A stretch of DNA of 64,000 nt from Saxidomus purpurata (GCA_022818135.1 JAFMSR010000019.1:36475360-36539359); one strand, 5' to 3'; numbered from the stretch's first letter, positions 40,713-55,900 are shown. Notes: generated by a model not told the origin, from the sequence alone. Numbers and translations: made by a program.

Positions 40713-42622
40713 AATTAGAGAATGTGGTACTGCCATAGAGGACACAGCAAAAGAAACAGCTGAATTGTCACTAGAAGAAGAACTGAAGTTGCAAGGGTAG
40801 AAACTAATCATTATATTATGAATATTTTCTTAATGAGTTTATTTTACCTAAGACATGTAAGATGCTCTTCCATCTTTGAAACAAAGTGACACCTCCTATG
40901 ATTTTCCATTGAACTTTAAAATTCAATTTATCAAGTTTATGTTTCAATTTTGTAAAACAAACTCTGACAAAGCATAAGAGATTGCCACACGTATTCTAAT
41001 GAACACCCGTCTAGTGATTAATATACAATGATGCTTGAATACTCATTGACTATTTCAATTTATTTACAAATCATTATGTTGTTTCAAAAAGAGGCATTTT
41101 GAACAAACTTTGATTGATTCAGACATAAACAAATCAACCATGCTTCTTCTTAAATAAATAAACTGATATTTATCATGCAAGTTCTACATTGTTCTAATTC
41201 AGAAATACAAAGATTGATGTATCTGTGGATGCTGGATTGGCAGATACATGGGTGTGGCAAAGCCTATGATGGTTTATCAGGTATTGTGTACAATATTATG
41301 AAATTCAATCTAGTCTTGTCATGAAATTTTATTTATACTACATGAAATTCAAAGAAGTACAAACTGTTTAAGCTGTACTTGGTGTACTTCGTGTCTGAGT
41401 TTTTTGTATAAGTGTGTATTTTATATAAGAAGAGACATAATATTTGTTATTACATTGTCAAAGTAACTTTTCATTTTTACATGTCCATCAAGATTCCCAT
41501 TTGACAATACATTGAAGTTGCATTCATCAAATACTCTGTATATCACTCCCATGTACCTTTATTCCTTAATGTACTAAGATAACTAATACTGAACATGTAG
41601 CTTTATTCCTTAATGTACTAAGATAACTCATACTGAACATGTACTTTTATTCCTTAATGTACTAAGATAACTAATACTGGACATGTAGCTTTATTCCTTA
41701 ATGTACTAAGATAACTAATACTGAACATGTAGCTTTATTCCTTAATGTACTAAGATAACTAATACTGAACATGTAGCTTTATTCCTTAATGTACTAAGAT
41801 AACTCATACTGAACATGTACTTTTATTCCTTAATGTACTAAGATAACTCTGACTGTGATATTAAATGTTGTATAATTCATGTTAAAATGAAAATACATAC
41901 AAAAGATGTATCCTTGAACATACATGTATCATTGGATGTTGATCTGATGCACAGATAAAGATCACATGGGCACTTTTCCCTGTGACCAGGTATTTATTCT
42001 GCAAAAAAAAAACACTGCAAGATATTTTAAATTCTTATTTAACTTCCTATTTTAGGCCACTGTTCAATGTTTGGTGTGAAGACGGGCAAGGTAATAGACT
42101 TTGGTGTTAGATCGAAGCAATGTAGAGTCTGTGAGCACAACAGACATCAACGTAAGCATGATTGTAGAAAAAACAGGACAGGGTTAGCTACAGCAATGGA
42201 GCCAGATATGATGGAAGACATGGTCAGGAATGTTCAAAAGAAAGGCGCCACATTTCGTTCAGAAACAGGTGATAATTTTACATCAACTATTGCCAGATAA
42301 AGAGCCATCATTAACAAAAACATCATAGAAAATTCTGACAAAAATCATACTCAAAAAGAAACATAAACAATTCCTTGTACTCACTTCAAAAAATGTATCC
42401 TCCTCTTTCAGCAAAACTTAAAAAAGTCATTCTGAGAAAATTTTCAGACATGCTTGCTCAAAACAAGGGAGACCCACAAGGTATACATGATTGTTTTACA
42501 GCACAAAGCAGACATCCATTTGATGACCATTCTTGTTGTCATGACTCATGGTGCAACATAAAAAATGGAAAAAGTAACAAGCATAAATCCATGCCATGGG
42601 GAAAACCTCTAAATGATCAATA
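40713..42622 (+). pseudogene. Mutator-like transposase fragment, three exons, broken
   Basis: Exons 40713-40796 (RECGTAIEDTAKETAELSLE), 41203-41280 (NTKIDVSVDAG, then after a frameshift QIHGCGKAYDGLS) and 42056 onward (GHCSMFGVKTGKVIDFGV, CRVCEHN, HDCRKNRTG, AMEPDMMEDMV). The frame closes at 42300. A further part, LQKMYPPLSAKLKKVILRKF through HDSWCNIKNG to 42622, is in another frame. Word order matches the Mutator-like transposase domain widespread in molluscan genomes. At least two frame breaks, so not functional. The N-terminus is not visible. Confidence 0.72.
41549..41856 (+). repeat. 44-bp minisatellite, 7 units
   Basis: Unit ATGTAGCTTTATTCCTTAAT plus TGTACTAAGATAACTAATACTGAAC minus the overlap, 44 bp, seven copies. 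Variants AGCT/ACTT and AAT/CAT alternate. It lies in the intron of the Mutator-like pseudogene. Confidence 0.95.
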
Positions 42623-42685
42623 ATTAAAAATTGCTTTAGAAAAGCTTTTCGAGAGTTATCTTAAACATTGTGAAAAACTGAGTAA

Positions 42686-42772
42686 GTGAGTCCTCTATAG
42701 CTTAGTGGTTGGTGCACTTGATGCAAGAGCAGAAGGTTGTGGGTTCGAAGCCCGCCGGAAGCTGGACCTTCC
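42686..42772 (+). repeat. tRNA-derived SINE head
   Basis: TAGCTTAGTGGTTGG (A box) and GTGGGTTCGAAGCCC (B box) with tRNA-like spacing, followed by GGACC-type closing. It does not fold as a full tRNA. Confidence 0.65.
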
Positions 42773-42902
42773 ACTTCTTTTCATTTCATCTCTCATCTAT
42801 CACTGGTCATTTCTCATCATCTTTAGGCAAAAACTGTCTTGTCAAATTTGTCCATTAGTAATGAGTATATCTCTGCTAACTTGTGACAAAGTCCAAAAGT
42901 AG

Positions 42903-44678
42903 GAAAGCTGGTAAAGGATAATTTTAAGGGCATAAACTGGCGTGTCCGGAGTATGCAGTGACAAAGTAGCTGAGTTATAGCCCTGTAATAGCTAAGTAAA
43001 TTGTGAAAGAGTACCTTAGAGTTCCATTGGGAAAAATGTCCCGTGGCAATAAGCGCACGAATTGAGTCAAGTGAGTAGTGTATCAAAGACAGCGAGTACA
43101 AAGGGAAACAATGCAAGTGAAAAGCAGGTGAAAAGTGAAAAATCACAGGAGAAATAGAATATGGTGTCGCACCGGTCAACAAGTACTTCCGGGTCGTTGT
43201 ACCCTAGGAAGTAGTTCTTTGAAAATTTGAAGTCTCCATTTAGAGCTGTCTGTGGATGGCTTGGTGAAATGTAAGTTGTATTTATTGTTGTTTTGTAAAT
43301 ATTTGGCCATTTCTCACTACTTTAACAGTTATTTTATTTGTCTTCTTCAGGACTACATTTTGTGAGTGAAGGGTCATCATATTACTCCGTGCCGGCAGAC
43401 ATGACAGCTGTGTATTGGAAATTTATACAGTGCCTACAGATATTGAGTGATAGCAAAAAAAATCATTGTTGACCATGTAACTTTTCTGGTGTACATTGAC
43501 TGTGATAATGTTGAAGAAGAGAAATATGGACAGCTGATCGCTTGAGTTTTGTTTTGAAAGTCACAGGGAATGTGCAAAGGTGCATCATTTACTATAGAAT
43601 TAAGGACAAAAATGGCCGGTGCGACACCATATACAGCATTGTTCAGCGAAGAATACGTGAGAACTAATAGCTGATGACTAGGGCGAGTGGAGGTTGCAGA
43701 GAAGGAAAGAGAAAGTGAAAGGGTGGAGAAAGGAGATAAGGCAGACCAAAATTTAAAAAAATAAATTAAAAAAATTAATAAGTTAAGAAGCACTCAATCC
43801 AATGAGAGCCTCAATATGACAATTGCCTCAAAAGCTTCTAAAACACGCCACTCTGCAAGTTTGAATTTTAGTTTAGCACAACAGAGGCCACAAATGTATA
43901 TTGGATGTAAGTTTCTGTTTTAGCACTGAGATAGTTTGTGTTATTAAAGAATGTTTTTGCACGATTTTTGCTTACCTGAGCTGTTGTCTCAAAGTGAGTT
44001 TTTTTAGAAAGGTCGGATGTTTTGTCTGCCTGTCTATCTGACTGTTGTTTTTCAATAACAGTGGCAACATTTTTCATCTGATAATCAGTAAGAGTATCGT
44101 TGCCAAAATTTTTTTGTTCTTTGGTGTTTTATAACACAAATAATCTTTGCAGACCTTTCACTAATACATCTACATTGATTGGTTTGAATATGCATAACAA
44201 CAATACAGTAAAATGCATTACAAATGTGTCACTGTTAAAAATATCAAAGAAAACAACTAAAAATCAAAGTGCTTAACAAATGAAATAATAGTCAGTCTTC
44301 ATATTTGTTATCTTTGAAATTGACAATTGAATTTGAATTTTCCACCTTTTACAAGGTGAGTGATATAGTGCCATGGTGGCCCTCCTGTGTTATTAAAGCC
44401 GCTCTGTCTGATGAGAGGTAATGAATCCTGATTAATACCAAATTATGTACAATGTAGCTTATTCAAGGTCAGAATTGATAGTAAATTGACCATGAGAGGG
44501 TGCAAAATAAACAAGTGAAAAGTGTGAAGCCTACTTTATACATTTTGTACAGACAAAATGTTTCTCATATCCCAAGTAATGCAATAGATTATTGATTCAA
44601 TTCTTAAATTAACACTCCTAGATCCTAGATATATTCTGTTCTTACCAATATGTATGTGAAAGGGACATGCAGAAAAGA
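42903..44678. other. Non-coding DNA up to the assembly gap
   Basis: No exon with convincing borders. Open frames at 42823-43182 and 43434-43793 (minus) are low-complexity and unsupported. Confidence 0.4.
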
Positions 44679-45179
44679 TNNNNNNNNNNNNNNNNNNNNN
44701 NNNNNNNNNNNNNNNNNNNNNNNNNNNNNNNNNNNNNNNNNNNNNNNNNNNNNNNNNNNNNNNNNNNNNNNNNNNNNNNNNNNNNNNNNNNNNNNNNNNN
44801 NNNNNNNNNNNNNNNNNNNNNNNNNNNNNNNNNNNNNNNNNNNNNNNNNNNNNNNNNNNNNNNNNNNNNNNNNNNNNNNNNNNNNNNNNNNNNNNNNNNN
44901 NNNNNNNNNNNNNNNNNNNNNNNNNNNNNNNNNNNNNNNNNNNNNNNNNNNNNNNNNNNNNNNNNNNNNNNNNNNNNNNNNNNNNNNNNNNNNNNNNNNN
45001 NNNNNNNNNNNNNNNNNNNNNNNNNNNNNNNNNNNNNNNNNNNNNNNNNNNNNNNNNNNNNNNNNNNNNNNNNNNNNNNNNNNNNNNNNNNNNNNNNNNN
45101 NNNNNNNNNNNNNNNNNNNNNNNNNNNNNNNNNNNNNNNNNNNNNNNNNNNNNNNNNNNNNNNNNNNNNNNNNNNNNNN
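44679..45179. other. Assembly gap (501 Ns)
   Basis: Run of N. Any upstream exon of the GH18 gene could be hidden here. Confidence 0.99.
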
Positions 45180-45544
45180 ACGTACGTCATTCGTTATCTA
45201 ATTAGGGCCCACTAACCCTAGTATTAGTATGGTTTTGCAGCAAAACAACTCTTTGGCTTTGTGAGCCAGTGATAATAATATTCTGTATATTTCCGTATAA
45301 TATAGACGTCCTTTATTCTCTTCGTGATATAACTCATTAACTCTTTCTTCCAGTTGACATTAATTTAACGAACTACTGTATTTATATATATATGCTTGGA
45401 TCAGTACAATCTGTAAAAATCTGTAAAAAGGTGACTTAAGGAGGAATGTAACGTTTAACCGGTCATGTATTTCCAAAAGATTTAAAGTTACCACTCAAAA
45501 TACTACTTCACCTTTTTTGGTTCAGGAATCATTCAAGTTTATAT

Positions 45545-45850
45545 AGCCACGAACAAAAATAACTGCTTGTGGTGTTAACGAGTGAAATGAACGCGATATT
45601 CCATCGAAACCAACAATTTTCCTGTTTATTTTATGTTTAAAATTCTACTGTTGTTGGGTTTTTTAATTAAATCGCGGGAACCGTCATCAGAAAGCCTTGC
45701 ACATAGGACGTGCTTTTAGGGACGTCATCGTAGTATGGTCTCCAGCATACATTACGCTTGGTATATAACGTATTCTTTTTGACGTTAAATCTGGGTAAAA
45801 TATTTGATTATATCATTGAGTGAACAGTGAGTTTATTGAGCATATCCAGC
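45545..45850 (-). repeat. Foldback repeat, inverted copy of 26930-27230
   Basis: The reverse complement keeps the same order of words as 26960-27215, with about one mismatch in five. Short CG-containing stretches such as TCCCGCGATTT are kept. Confidence 0.7.
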
Positions 45851-46987
45851 GCAATATTTCATTAAGTAGCTTACTGCATCTCGTATCAAAGTATGATATT
45901 CTCAACAAACGAGAATAAAGAATATGCTTCCTTTAAATTTTTATTAACTTATAACTTTCTTTGAAATCCTTACTTTTGTTGAAACTTGTATCTGCAAAAT
46001 AAAACTCATCGTTTGAAAATGTTTTTACAAATGTGTTAACATAATTTATTTAATAAATGTATGCCAAATAATTTGAGTAAATATCTATAGTTTTGGTGTG
46101 TGTTTTCCTATATTTCAAGTACTTTTAAATCTTTTTTATCATAACATGACATACATAAGAAGTAAGCAAGAAATTCGAGATACACAGAACAAAATAATAA
46201 GATATATATTTATGCGCAAATTGAAAATTAAAGACATTTATGTACACTTTTAAGTTATTTAATTCTTTTAACGTCAATCGTAACATCTTAGCATATAACG
46301 GGTGTTCATAAAACTTCATATCGAAATTAGTAATACAGCGAAAATTCTACACAGTCCACGATTAGAATTCATTAATTGTTATCAAACTCTAATGTAATTT
46401 CATATTTTAGCCAAGTGATCTTAGATATAATCAATGTACGTGCAGAATGTTTTGGCATCATCCCATATTCATAGAAAGTTACACGTTATTTTATGAAAAC
46501 ATTTATACAGCTCAAAATTTGGCCGTATGGTCAATGTCGTTTTGCTTTACATTGCCGAGGGATGTTGTCGTACGGTACATGTTCGGATTCTAGTGCTAAC
46601 TTTATAGGAATTTACAATAAATTACTATACACCACTAATGCGATTTTTTATTCATGTTAACGTACATGTACATTGATCAGTTTAACCATTTTAGGTTATA
46701 CGAGTGTTAAAATAGTAAACTATCAATTGATTGGGTCAATATGAAAATACATGTCTTCTATTCCTACGACATACTTAATAACGGCGAATAAATATCTGAT
46801 TTTTTAAATAGGTAACATTGATACAAAAGGAAAAATAAAAATGGCTATTGAATAAAACATAACGCAGAGTCTAACATCTTAAAGTAATAAGTTTCAAGTA
46901 CTTGCAGTTTACGCGTCAAATGTGCATAAAATACTAGTACATTAGATAATAGGTTTGGGTGATAAACTCTACTTTTTGTTCTTTCAG

Positions 46988-49900
46988 TTTATGGCACCTC
47001 CGAATACAAAAGAGTGTGCTACTACACAAACTGGTCCCAGTTTCGGCCAGGAGAGGGTAATTTTACCGTTGATAACATAAATGCAACACTCTGTACCCAT
47101 ATAATCTTCTTATATGGTAAACTAGTTAACAACGAGCTCAAAACAGGGTTGTCAAACGATGAACACATGTACGTTGAAATGTTTAAAATATACTGCACTG
47201 AAATTCTCAGCTAAAACTTTCGTTTTACGCTATAAATTTGCTTTAAATAAGATTATTTTCTAATGTCCTTACTTTGCTGCATTACTATAACAAATGAATA
47301 CATGTATGTAAAATATCTTTCTTCACATTATTTGTAACTGCTTGTAGAAGAGAGACTAAACTATTAATAGACGCATGACATAAAAAACTGCTTGTACTTG
47401 TTTCAAATTTGAAAACCTTAAAAGTTGTAAATGTAATTAAAAAAAGCTGAAACTGTTTCAAAATATCCTAGATAGAGTTGAAAACTGTACTACATATAAT
47501 GTAGGTTCAAGAAGCTACAGCGGATTAAAGATTCAAACCACGACTTGAAGACCCTCATTTCTGTTGGAGGTGTGGATGTTCCAAGTGTACAGTTCACCAG
47601 AATGGCTGAAAGACGTTTAAATCGTGAGACGTTTATTCAATCAGCCATTCTATTCCTTCATACGTACGGTTTTGATGGCATTGAACTTGACTGGCAATAC
47701 CCTACAAAAAGAGACAGAAATAATCTTGTGCGCCTTGCAAAAGTAAACTAGTTTTATTTAATTAAGTTTCTTGTGTATTTGTCTTAACGTCTTAAAATGG
47801 ACAATGCAATTGTGAATAGGTATTTTCTAAGCCTTAGATTTAAATCATCAAAGGTTTATATCTCGTTTTCATGTTTTGAAAATATGCAAACTTATACATA
47901 TTTGAGATGCATTTTTAACAGCTGTACAAACCCAAAAGGACCGATTGTATGACCAATCAACAAACAACTACACCACTAGATATTACAAACTTTCAAACCT
48001 GTTATAAACTTTGGATAACATGTTGTAAGCATTGATATCAATGATCCATTAATACATTCATACCTACTTGATATAACTATGTCACAGATTTCAGATATAC
48101 ACACTTCTTGTAAAAATTATAGTCTTCTATTATAACATATAAATATTATATATATCAGTACATAAATCAATTTCTTATTCTGTTGTAAAGTTTCATCAGA
48201 CAATAAAAAGATAAATAACTTGAAGCATCAAACGCGAAAATCCCAAAAGCCAACGTCCAGACTTTCACATAGAAGATGAATTTATTTTTCAACCATGAGA
48301 TAAAAACAGGAGACAAGATACATACTTCAGCGTCAATATTAACCATATAAAGGCAACACTTTTAGCCATAAGTGCAAAAGTAAATGACAACATATACATG
48401 ATGGAGTCATAACAAAAAGCACTGAACAAACACTTGCAAATTATTAATAATTTGGGAATTAAACAAGGCAAAAAATGAAATAAAAACGTCTGGTAGAGTA
48501 GACAATTTATTGCATTAACTGCCATATGTTAGTTCGAAATTATTATTTGTTTAACTTGTGTAGATATTATAGAGGCTTATAGCTGCTATCCCATTTCGAC
48601 ATCTGAGAGAAATGCATATTAAGAGATCTCAACAATATTCATGAGTGTGCATAACTTATCAAACCAAGTGTAGACCATTACAAGACAGCAGACTGTTTTC
48701 TGTACTTGTCGTAAAAGAAGAAATATAATCATTGGTATGACAGTACTAACTTTTTTAGTCAGAATGTTTACAAAGCAGCCATTAGTTTATAAATCAAATG
48801 CTATTATTGCCTAATTAATCTTCAGGAGATGAAAACAGAATTCGCCATGGAAGGATATTTGCTGACAGCGTCTGTACCTTCTAAGATAGAATACATTGAT
48901 GATGGCTTCATTGTTGAACAGCTTATACAGTATGATAGATATTAAAGTTTTATCCTTTACAATTTTTACAAGGACACATGCTTTCTAATTCTAATATGCC
49001 TATGGTATATTTCTATAGTCTATTCGAGTGCATTAATATGATTAAAGCACTCGGAAAAGAAGGCGGAGTTTCGGACATGGAAGTAGTTTCTTCCGACTTT
49101 TCTAATTTACTCCTGCGCAGAAAATGAAATATAGAATTAGAAATGATATCTGTATAAATACATCAGTCGCATGAAATAGTTGTGTTTAAGAACCTAAATA
49201 TTATTTTTGATTGCGTCAAGTAAGCCTTAGAATACCTTCACATTGTTTTCCTTTAAAAAGGCCAAGAAAATTCAGGATTAACGTCATACAATGTTTTGAT
49301 TCCGGGAGACAAAACCATGAATGAAAACGTTGACGTCATCACACTGACGTCATTACTCCACGTTAAAACGTTGTACAGTTCAGATTAACGGTTCGCTTTT
49401 AAATCGGTTGTCTGCTTTGTTAGGTTCTGAATCTGACGTCTTCTGCATAATGTCACAGTCGGGTATTTTTTTATATTTTATGTATTAGATTATTAAACTT
49501 AAATAAGTTAGTATAAAATAGTTATTTATGATATCTTGACTGGTTGTCCGAATAGGGGAGTGAATTCCAACAGCCAATATTTATGCTATTTTACACATTA
49601 CCGCCGAACTGAAAAAAAGGTCCGTAGTAGTTACGATAGTTTTCATAAATTCGGCTTATAAGAATCGAAATAATCTATGGCTTGGAGTGCTTTATCGAAA
49701 TTGAAGCATTTCCCGTCGGTAATGTGCCTGTGTAATAATTCACTCGGGCTTCGCCCTCGTGAATTATTCCGCCAGGCACATCACCTCCGGGGAATGCTTC
49801 AATTTCGATAAAGCACTCCAAGCCATAGATTATTTCTTAATTAACAGGATCAATCGCAATGAATTTTTGTTTATTTAATTAATAAGCGCAGAAAAATATT

Positions 49901-52900
49901 GATAAAATTAAACCAGCCATTAAGAAGTATCGATAGAATTTTAACGAGAGTTAGTTTTATTAAGGTTTTGTTTCTCCCAGGAGCTTTTACAACGTAAAGT
50001 AGTGTCCCCATGTCTACATAAAATGTGTAAATTTAACTGTCTTAAAAAATATAAACAAACAAACAAGAGGTAAATTTTGATAAATTTCAGGTTACGCATG
50101 CTGCTTTTAAAGTTTTAACAAATGCTCAACTACCCATTAACTTCTACAAGTGTACTTGCTCATTAAATACTCGCAAGACTGCCTATAAATCTGTAATAAA
50201 ACATTTAGAAAAGTTTCTAGTGAACTGGAGAAGCCGGTTTGTGTATGATTACAGTCTGCCCTCAAGTAGTTGTGGTGGTGTATACTGTAATGTACTCTTG
50301 AAGTTAAGGTTTACCACTTTTAGTGCTATAATGCATTAAATACAAATACATGTACCGGTATATCATTTGCACCTATATTATGATTTTCCGTCAATGTGCT
50401 TAAATAAAGTTGCGCTAATTATATTACAAATACACCACGATCGGGATCATATGTCATTGTCATTTTGTATTTCAGCTATGTTGACTTCTTCAACGTAATG
50501 TCATTTAAGTTTTATGACGGCTCAGAGAGAAGAACCGGACAGAATTCCCCGTTGTATGCTAGAAGAGAAGATAACACGGCCAACAGACAGCTTAATATGG
50601 TGGGTTTAATCACCTCACAATTTATTTTTACCACTTACAAACATAATTAACCAGAATAAAATATATTCTCGACAATTCTTAATAATTAATAAGGGACATG
50701 AAATACCTTGAATAAGATTTTGATTTAAAAGGCAGCAATTTTTATCGTATTGTATACACATGTAATAAGGCGACTAAGAGTATACACTTTTGAAATTTTG
50801 AACTACAGAACTGGGCTGCAGAATACTGGATAAAGAAAGGTGTTCCGAAAAACAAGTTAATCATTGGCATGGCAACATTTGGACAGACATTTGAATTGCA
50901 TTATAAGGATAAAATCAGAGGGCCAGGTACGGCTGGACGATTTACTAAGCAAGTTGGATTAATGTCGTATTACGAGGTTTGTTGACTTGCTTTTCTTCGA
51001 GAGCGTGCGTGAAACAGGATATTGTACTATACATAATATACATATTATATTCTCTGAATCATTTAGTTCATGTCCTATTGATTATATATATGCACACTAA
51101 TTCCAGCTCTTAAATTCTACATGCTACTGAACAGCTATTGCTTAAACTTCCTTCTCTACATATATACAACATACACGTGTTACTCAAACATACGTATTCA
51201 GATGAATGCCAAATATCGTCCCTTTGTAAATCAAACATGGCAATAAGACTTTGTAAATCAAACATGGCAGTAGGACATTTGCACACTAAGACTGTGTTAA
51301 GAGTCAATATCAGAAAACGGACAAATTTGAGAGGTTGTTTCAACACAGGACAAGACTTGGTGATCGGTCATTGGTGTTTCACCTTTTTTTCACCAAATAA
51401 AATTATTTTAGAAACTCTATCTATTTATTCACACGTATCTGCAAATGTGCCAGATTTTTTGCAGCTTGGAATTATGCTTTTGTGATTAAAATTGAACGCA
51501 GAAATGTTTACGTCGCACTGAGCCAAGCTATTTAGCAGGAATTGTTACTATTCAGAAAAATAGATTGAATTATCTGTTTTGTTCGATAACCAGTTTTATC
51601 ATTTAACAAGCATTTAAAACATTACAAGAAAGCCTCAATTTGTATTTAATTGGTTGCTAAAAGTACTAGTAATCAATTCGACACACACATTATAACAGCG
51701 AAAAGTTTCAAAATCTTTAAACATGTTATAGCATAACTATTGCTAGTATCATTTACATGCCCTTTCATTTGTAGAGAATATGCAATAGTTTAGGCTAAAC
51801 TAAAACAATGTGTCAATAGCAAGAAAGCTTCCCATTTATGTTGGTTATTAATGCTATTTCTTATCATTAAGGATGATGGATGCCACAAGTGAAGTGTTTT
51901 AGACTTTTCAAAACTCCATCAGTTAATTATCCAATCATTCCACATCACAAAGCTGCAAAGAAATGGCTCTATAGTTGGATTTTATGCATTGAGCCGTGAC
52001 TACACTTATTTATATATTCTATAATTGGGCATAGCTCACAGGTCATATATCTTCTACTGGTATACCCGACCTTCTAAATCTGAACACACCTCGTATCAAG
52101 GATAAAACAAATTTCTATCTATGGCGCTTTAATGAAATATTCATAAAATATGCTTGCAAAATGAAATGAGTTATTAAAATCGTCATAGATTTGGATCATT
52201 GTAAAGATATACGAATGAAAACGGAAGTATGTCAGCCAACTGGGGTAGGGCTCATGTACGCCATCTACCTGATTTAGCATATGGATTTCACTTCTTTTCG
52301 TAACTTTAATTTCTGCAATTTAGAAAACAATACCATTAGTTTCATATCTTGTATATTTTTCATTCAATATTCTTTAAAAAATCACCAAACATTAAAGAGT
52401 CACTGTGCTTGTTTATTACACAGCCGTCTCAAGATCGTGCGTATTAATGCGAATACCTTGAGTGGATCGGGTGTTCATTTCATTGTCTGCTCTCTAGTTC
52501 AAATAGTTCTTATCCAGTCATCACCAAACTGGGTCAGAATATGTATGGGTACATTATAAATGTCATGCTAAATAACAAGCCAGACAGCCCCATAAATGAA
52601 TAAGGTACGGTCCCTGAATTGTTGAAAATGAGCCCTTTCTGTAATGTAACATGGACACATTTTATGTAATCATTAAAGCAGTTGTCCTTTAATCATCACC
52701 ATACCTGATTAAAATATTAGTGGGCATTACAACCTTACATAACTCGAAAACTAGTCTGCTCATTCAACACAAGAGTAACAACCCTTGAATTACTTAAATG
52801 TGGTCAAAATAGCCTTGTGCACTATATTACTTAAACGGCTTACATCTGTTCAACATCAGACATAGACAAACATACAAAAACATACAAAACGTACAAATTA

Positions 52901-55900
52901 GAATAAATTTCAATCTTTCGCATAAACAATCTTTGCTTGAGACACAATATTGTATATTGCATTGAAAGCTCGTGATGTCGTATGATTAGATAACACAGTA
53001 TAAAAATCGAAAAATGATTTTATTTTTTGATTTATTAAAATAAACACATTGTCGTGGGTATTCATTTTCTCAGATCATTGTCTATCCACCTATAGTAACT
53101 TTGAAGTAAACTTTGAAAAAAAATTGATTCGTATTCTTTTCCTCCATATCCAATATTTTGTTCGTTTTAAATACTTGTTTCACATTATCTACCTTTAAGC
53201 CAAAGCTAACTTCTGAAAAATATAAAAGGTCAAGTTTATAAAACCAATTGAATTATGTCTTTTGCGACATACGCCAGTTCCTGTTTACGGCAAAAATCAT
53301 GACCATCCAACATCCTTAATGAAACAAACTGTAAAACCTTTTATATTTCAAACAAGTAAATCGGTTAGCTACTGTAATGGCTCAATCAATATCTACTGCA
53401 AATGCAAGGTATCTTCTACAAGTAACAACAATTAAGAAATAAAGTCGTATCGGATGTCTGAATATAGAATAATTGGTATTCAGATAGAAAACATATGCTC
53501 CTGTTGAAATTGATATACCTATTGTAATGATATTTTATATATTCATACTACGTTATATAATTCAATCAGATGGATAATTTCACTTTAATTGTTTATGCTT
53601 AAAAGTGCCATTTCCTGCTTAAGGATGTCTGCTACGTTGTGTTCAGATTTCAACGATTTTCTGAAAATCAACATACATCAAGGGGAACATATCACCATCA
53701 AAATAAAACCTTAAAAAAGGTACCTATCCAGGCTTTTTTTGGCGCTAGGCTTCAACAAACTATGTCACCATATTTGGGAATGCAAAAACATTATTAAGTC
53801 ATAGTTAACCATCATTATCTCCTGTTTATTCCATTAGGTAAAAACAATCATTTTTTATTACATGAATGTTGAAAATAATGGTACTGTGATTGAAAATCAC
53901 TAAAAAAATTGACTCGGAACAAATAGTTGCCGAAATGAAAAATGTTAAAATTGAATTACCCCACCCACTTATTTTCAGAATGGCACTTAATTCGTGCATA
54001 TCGATGGCCTTTAAATCAGTGAAGGGATTTCAACGATTTTCTGAAAATCAACATATATCAAGGGGAACATATCACCATCAAAATAAAACCTTAAAAAAGG
54101 TACCTATCCAGGCTTTTTTTGGCGCTAGGCTTCAACAAACTATGTCACCATATTTGGGAATGCAAAAACATTATTAAGTCATAGTTAACCATCATTATCT
54201 CCTGTTTATTCCATTAGGTAAAAACAATCATTTTTTATTACATGAATGTTGAAAGTAATGGTACTGTGATTGAAAATCACTAAAAAAATTGACTCGGAAC
54301 AAATATTTGCCGAAATGAAAAATGTTAAAATTGAATTACCCCACCCACTTATTTTCAGAATGGCACTTAATTCGTGCATATCGATGGCCTTTAAATCAGT
54401 GAAGGGATTTCAACGATTTTCTGAAAATCAACATATATCAAGGGGAACATATCACCATCAAAATAAAACCTTAAAAAAGGTACCTATCCAGGCTTTTTTT
54501 GGCGCTAGGCTTCAACAAACTATGTCACCATATTTGGGAATGCAAAAACATTATTAAGTCATAGTTAACCATCATTATCTCCTGTTTATTCCATTAGGTA
54601 AAAACAATCATTTTTTATTACATGAATGTTGAAAATAATGGTTATGTGATTAAAAATCACTAAAAAAAATTGACTCGGAACAAATATTTACCGAAATGAA
54701 AAATGTTAAAATTGAATTACCCCACCCACTTATTTTCAGAATGGCACTTAATTCGTGCATATCGATGGCCTTTAAATCAGTGAAGGGATTTCAACGATTT
54801 TCTGAAAATCAACATACATCAAGGGGAACATATCATCATCAAAATAAAACCTTAAAAAAGGTACCTATCCAGGCTTTTTTTGGCGCTAGGCTTCAACAAA
54901 CTATGTCACCATATTTGGGAATGCAAAAACATTATTAAGTCATAGTTAACCATCATTATCTCCTGTTTATTCCATTAGGTAAAACCAAACATTTTTTTAT
55001 TACATGAATGTTGAAAATAATGGTACTGTGATTGAAAATCACTAAAAAAAACAGAACAGTCAGTAATACATATAAATGATACATGTTTGCCAGGTTTAAA
55101 ATGGTTTTCAAGAAATGACTTCCAACTTTGAAAAACACTTTCACAATCTTCTATAAATTTATGGTATATTATGACCATCTAGGGATGAATGTCACACAGT
55201 TTCTGTAATTTGTCCCATTTTTTCAGCAATCCCTCCATTTCACTATATACTAATACTCTCATGTACACCTGAAATTAAAAACATTCCCCTGTTACATATT
55301 ATTTGCATTTTGATTAAATAAAATGATGCTTTTAATTGATCTTTAGTAGAAACAATGTATAACATTATTCAAATAAAAAAATGGTTTTGTATAATTGCAC
55401 TACTCATTTACAACACCCACCTTTAGTCTTTTTGACTTTAGTGTTGAATGGACTTGCTGGAGTTACAGAAGAAAATGTATGGTGAAGTGATTGAGAAATA
55501 GCAACAGTGTTTGAATATGTTTGTTAGATAAGATTGTGTAAGATAGCTTACTGGTTAACTTTCAAAATTATGTTTTTGAGTCAGTTTGATAAATATATGC
55601 CTTCACTAAAATAAAACCATTCAGGTTCATTACATCTAAAGAATTGGTTACTGAGGTATGTGAGCAAGTTAGAACTGCTTACTCTGACTGTCCATGGAGT
55701 TTGATCAGTCTACACTCTGCTATTCAGTTCTCTTTCCATTTTCATCACATTGTCCTAGAATACTAGTTTATACAACCCAAAAAAACTTCTTGTTTAATGC
55801 AAGTATGTTGGATACACATTAGGTGTCTGTATAGTTGTTATTCATGAAATGAGGGCACATGAATTGAAGATACTAAGCCTGTTTTGTTTGTTTAGAAAGA

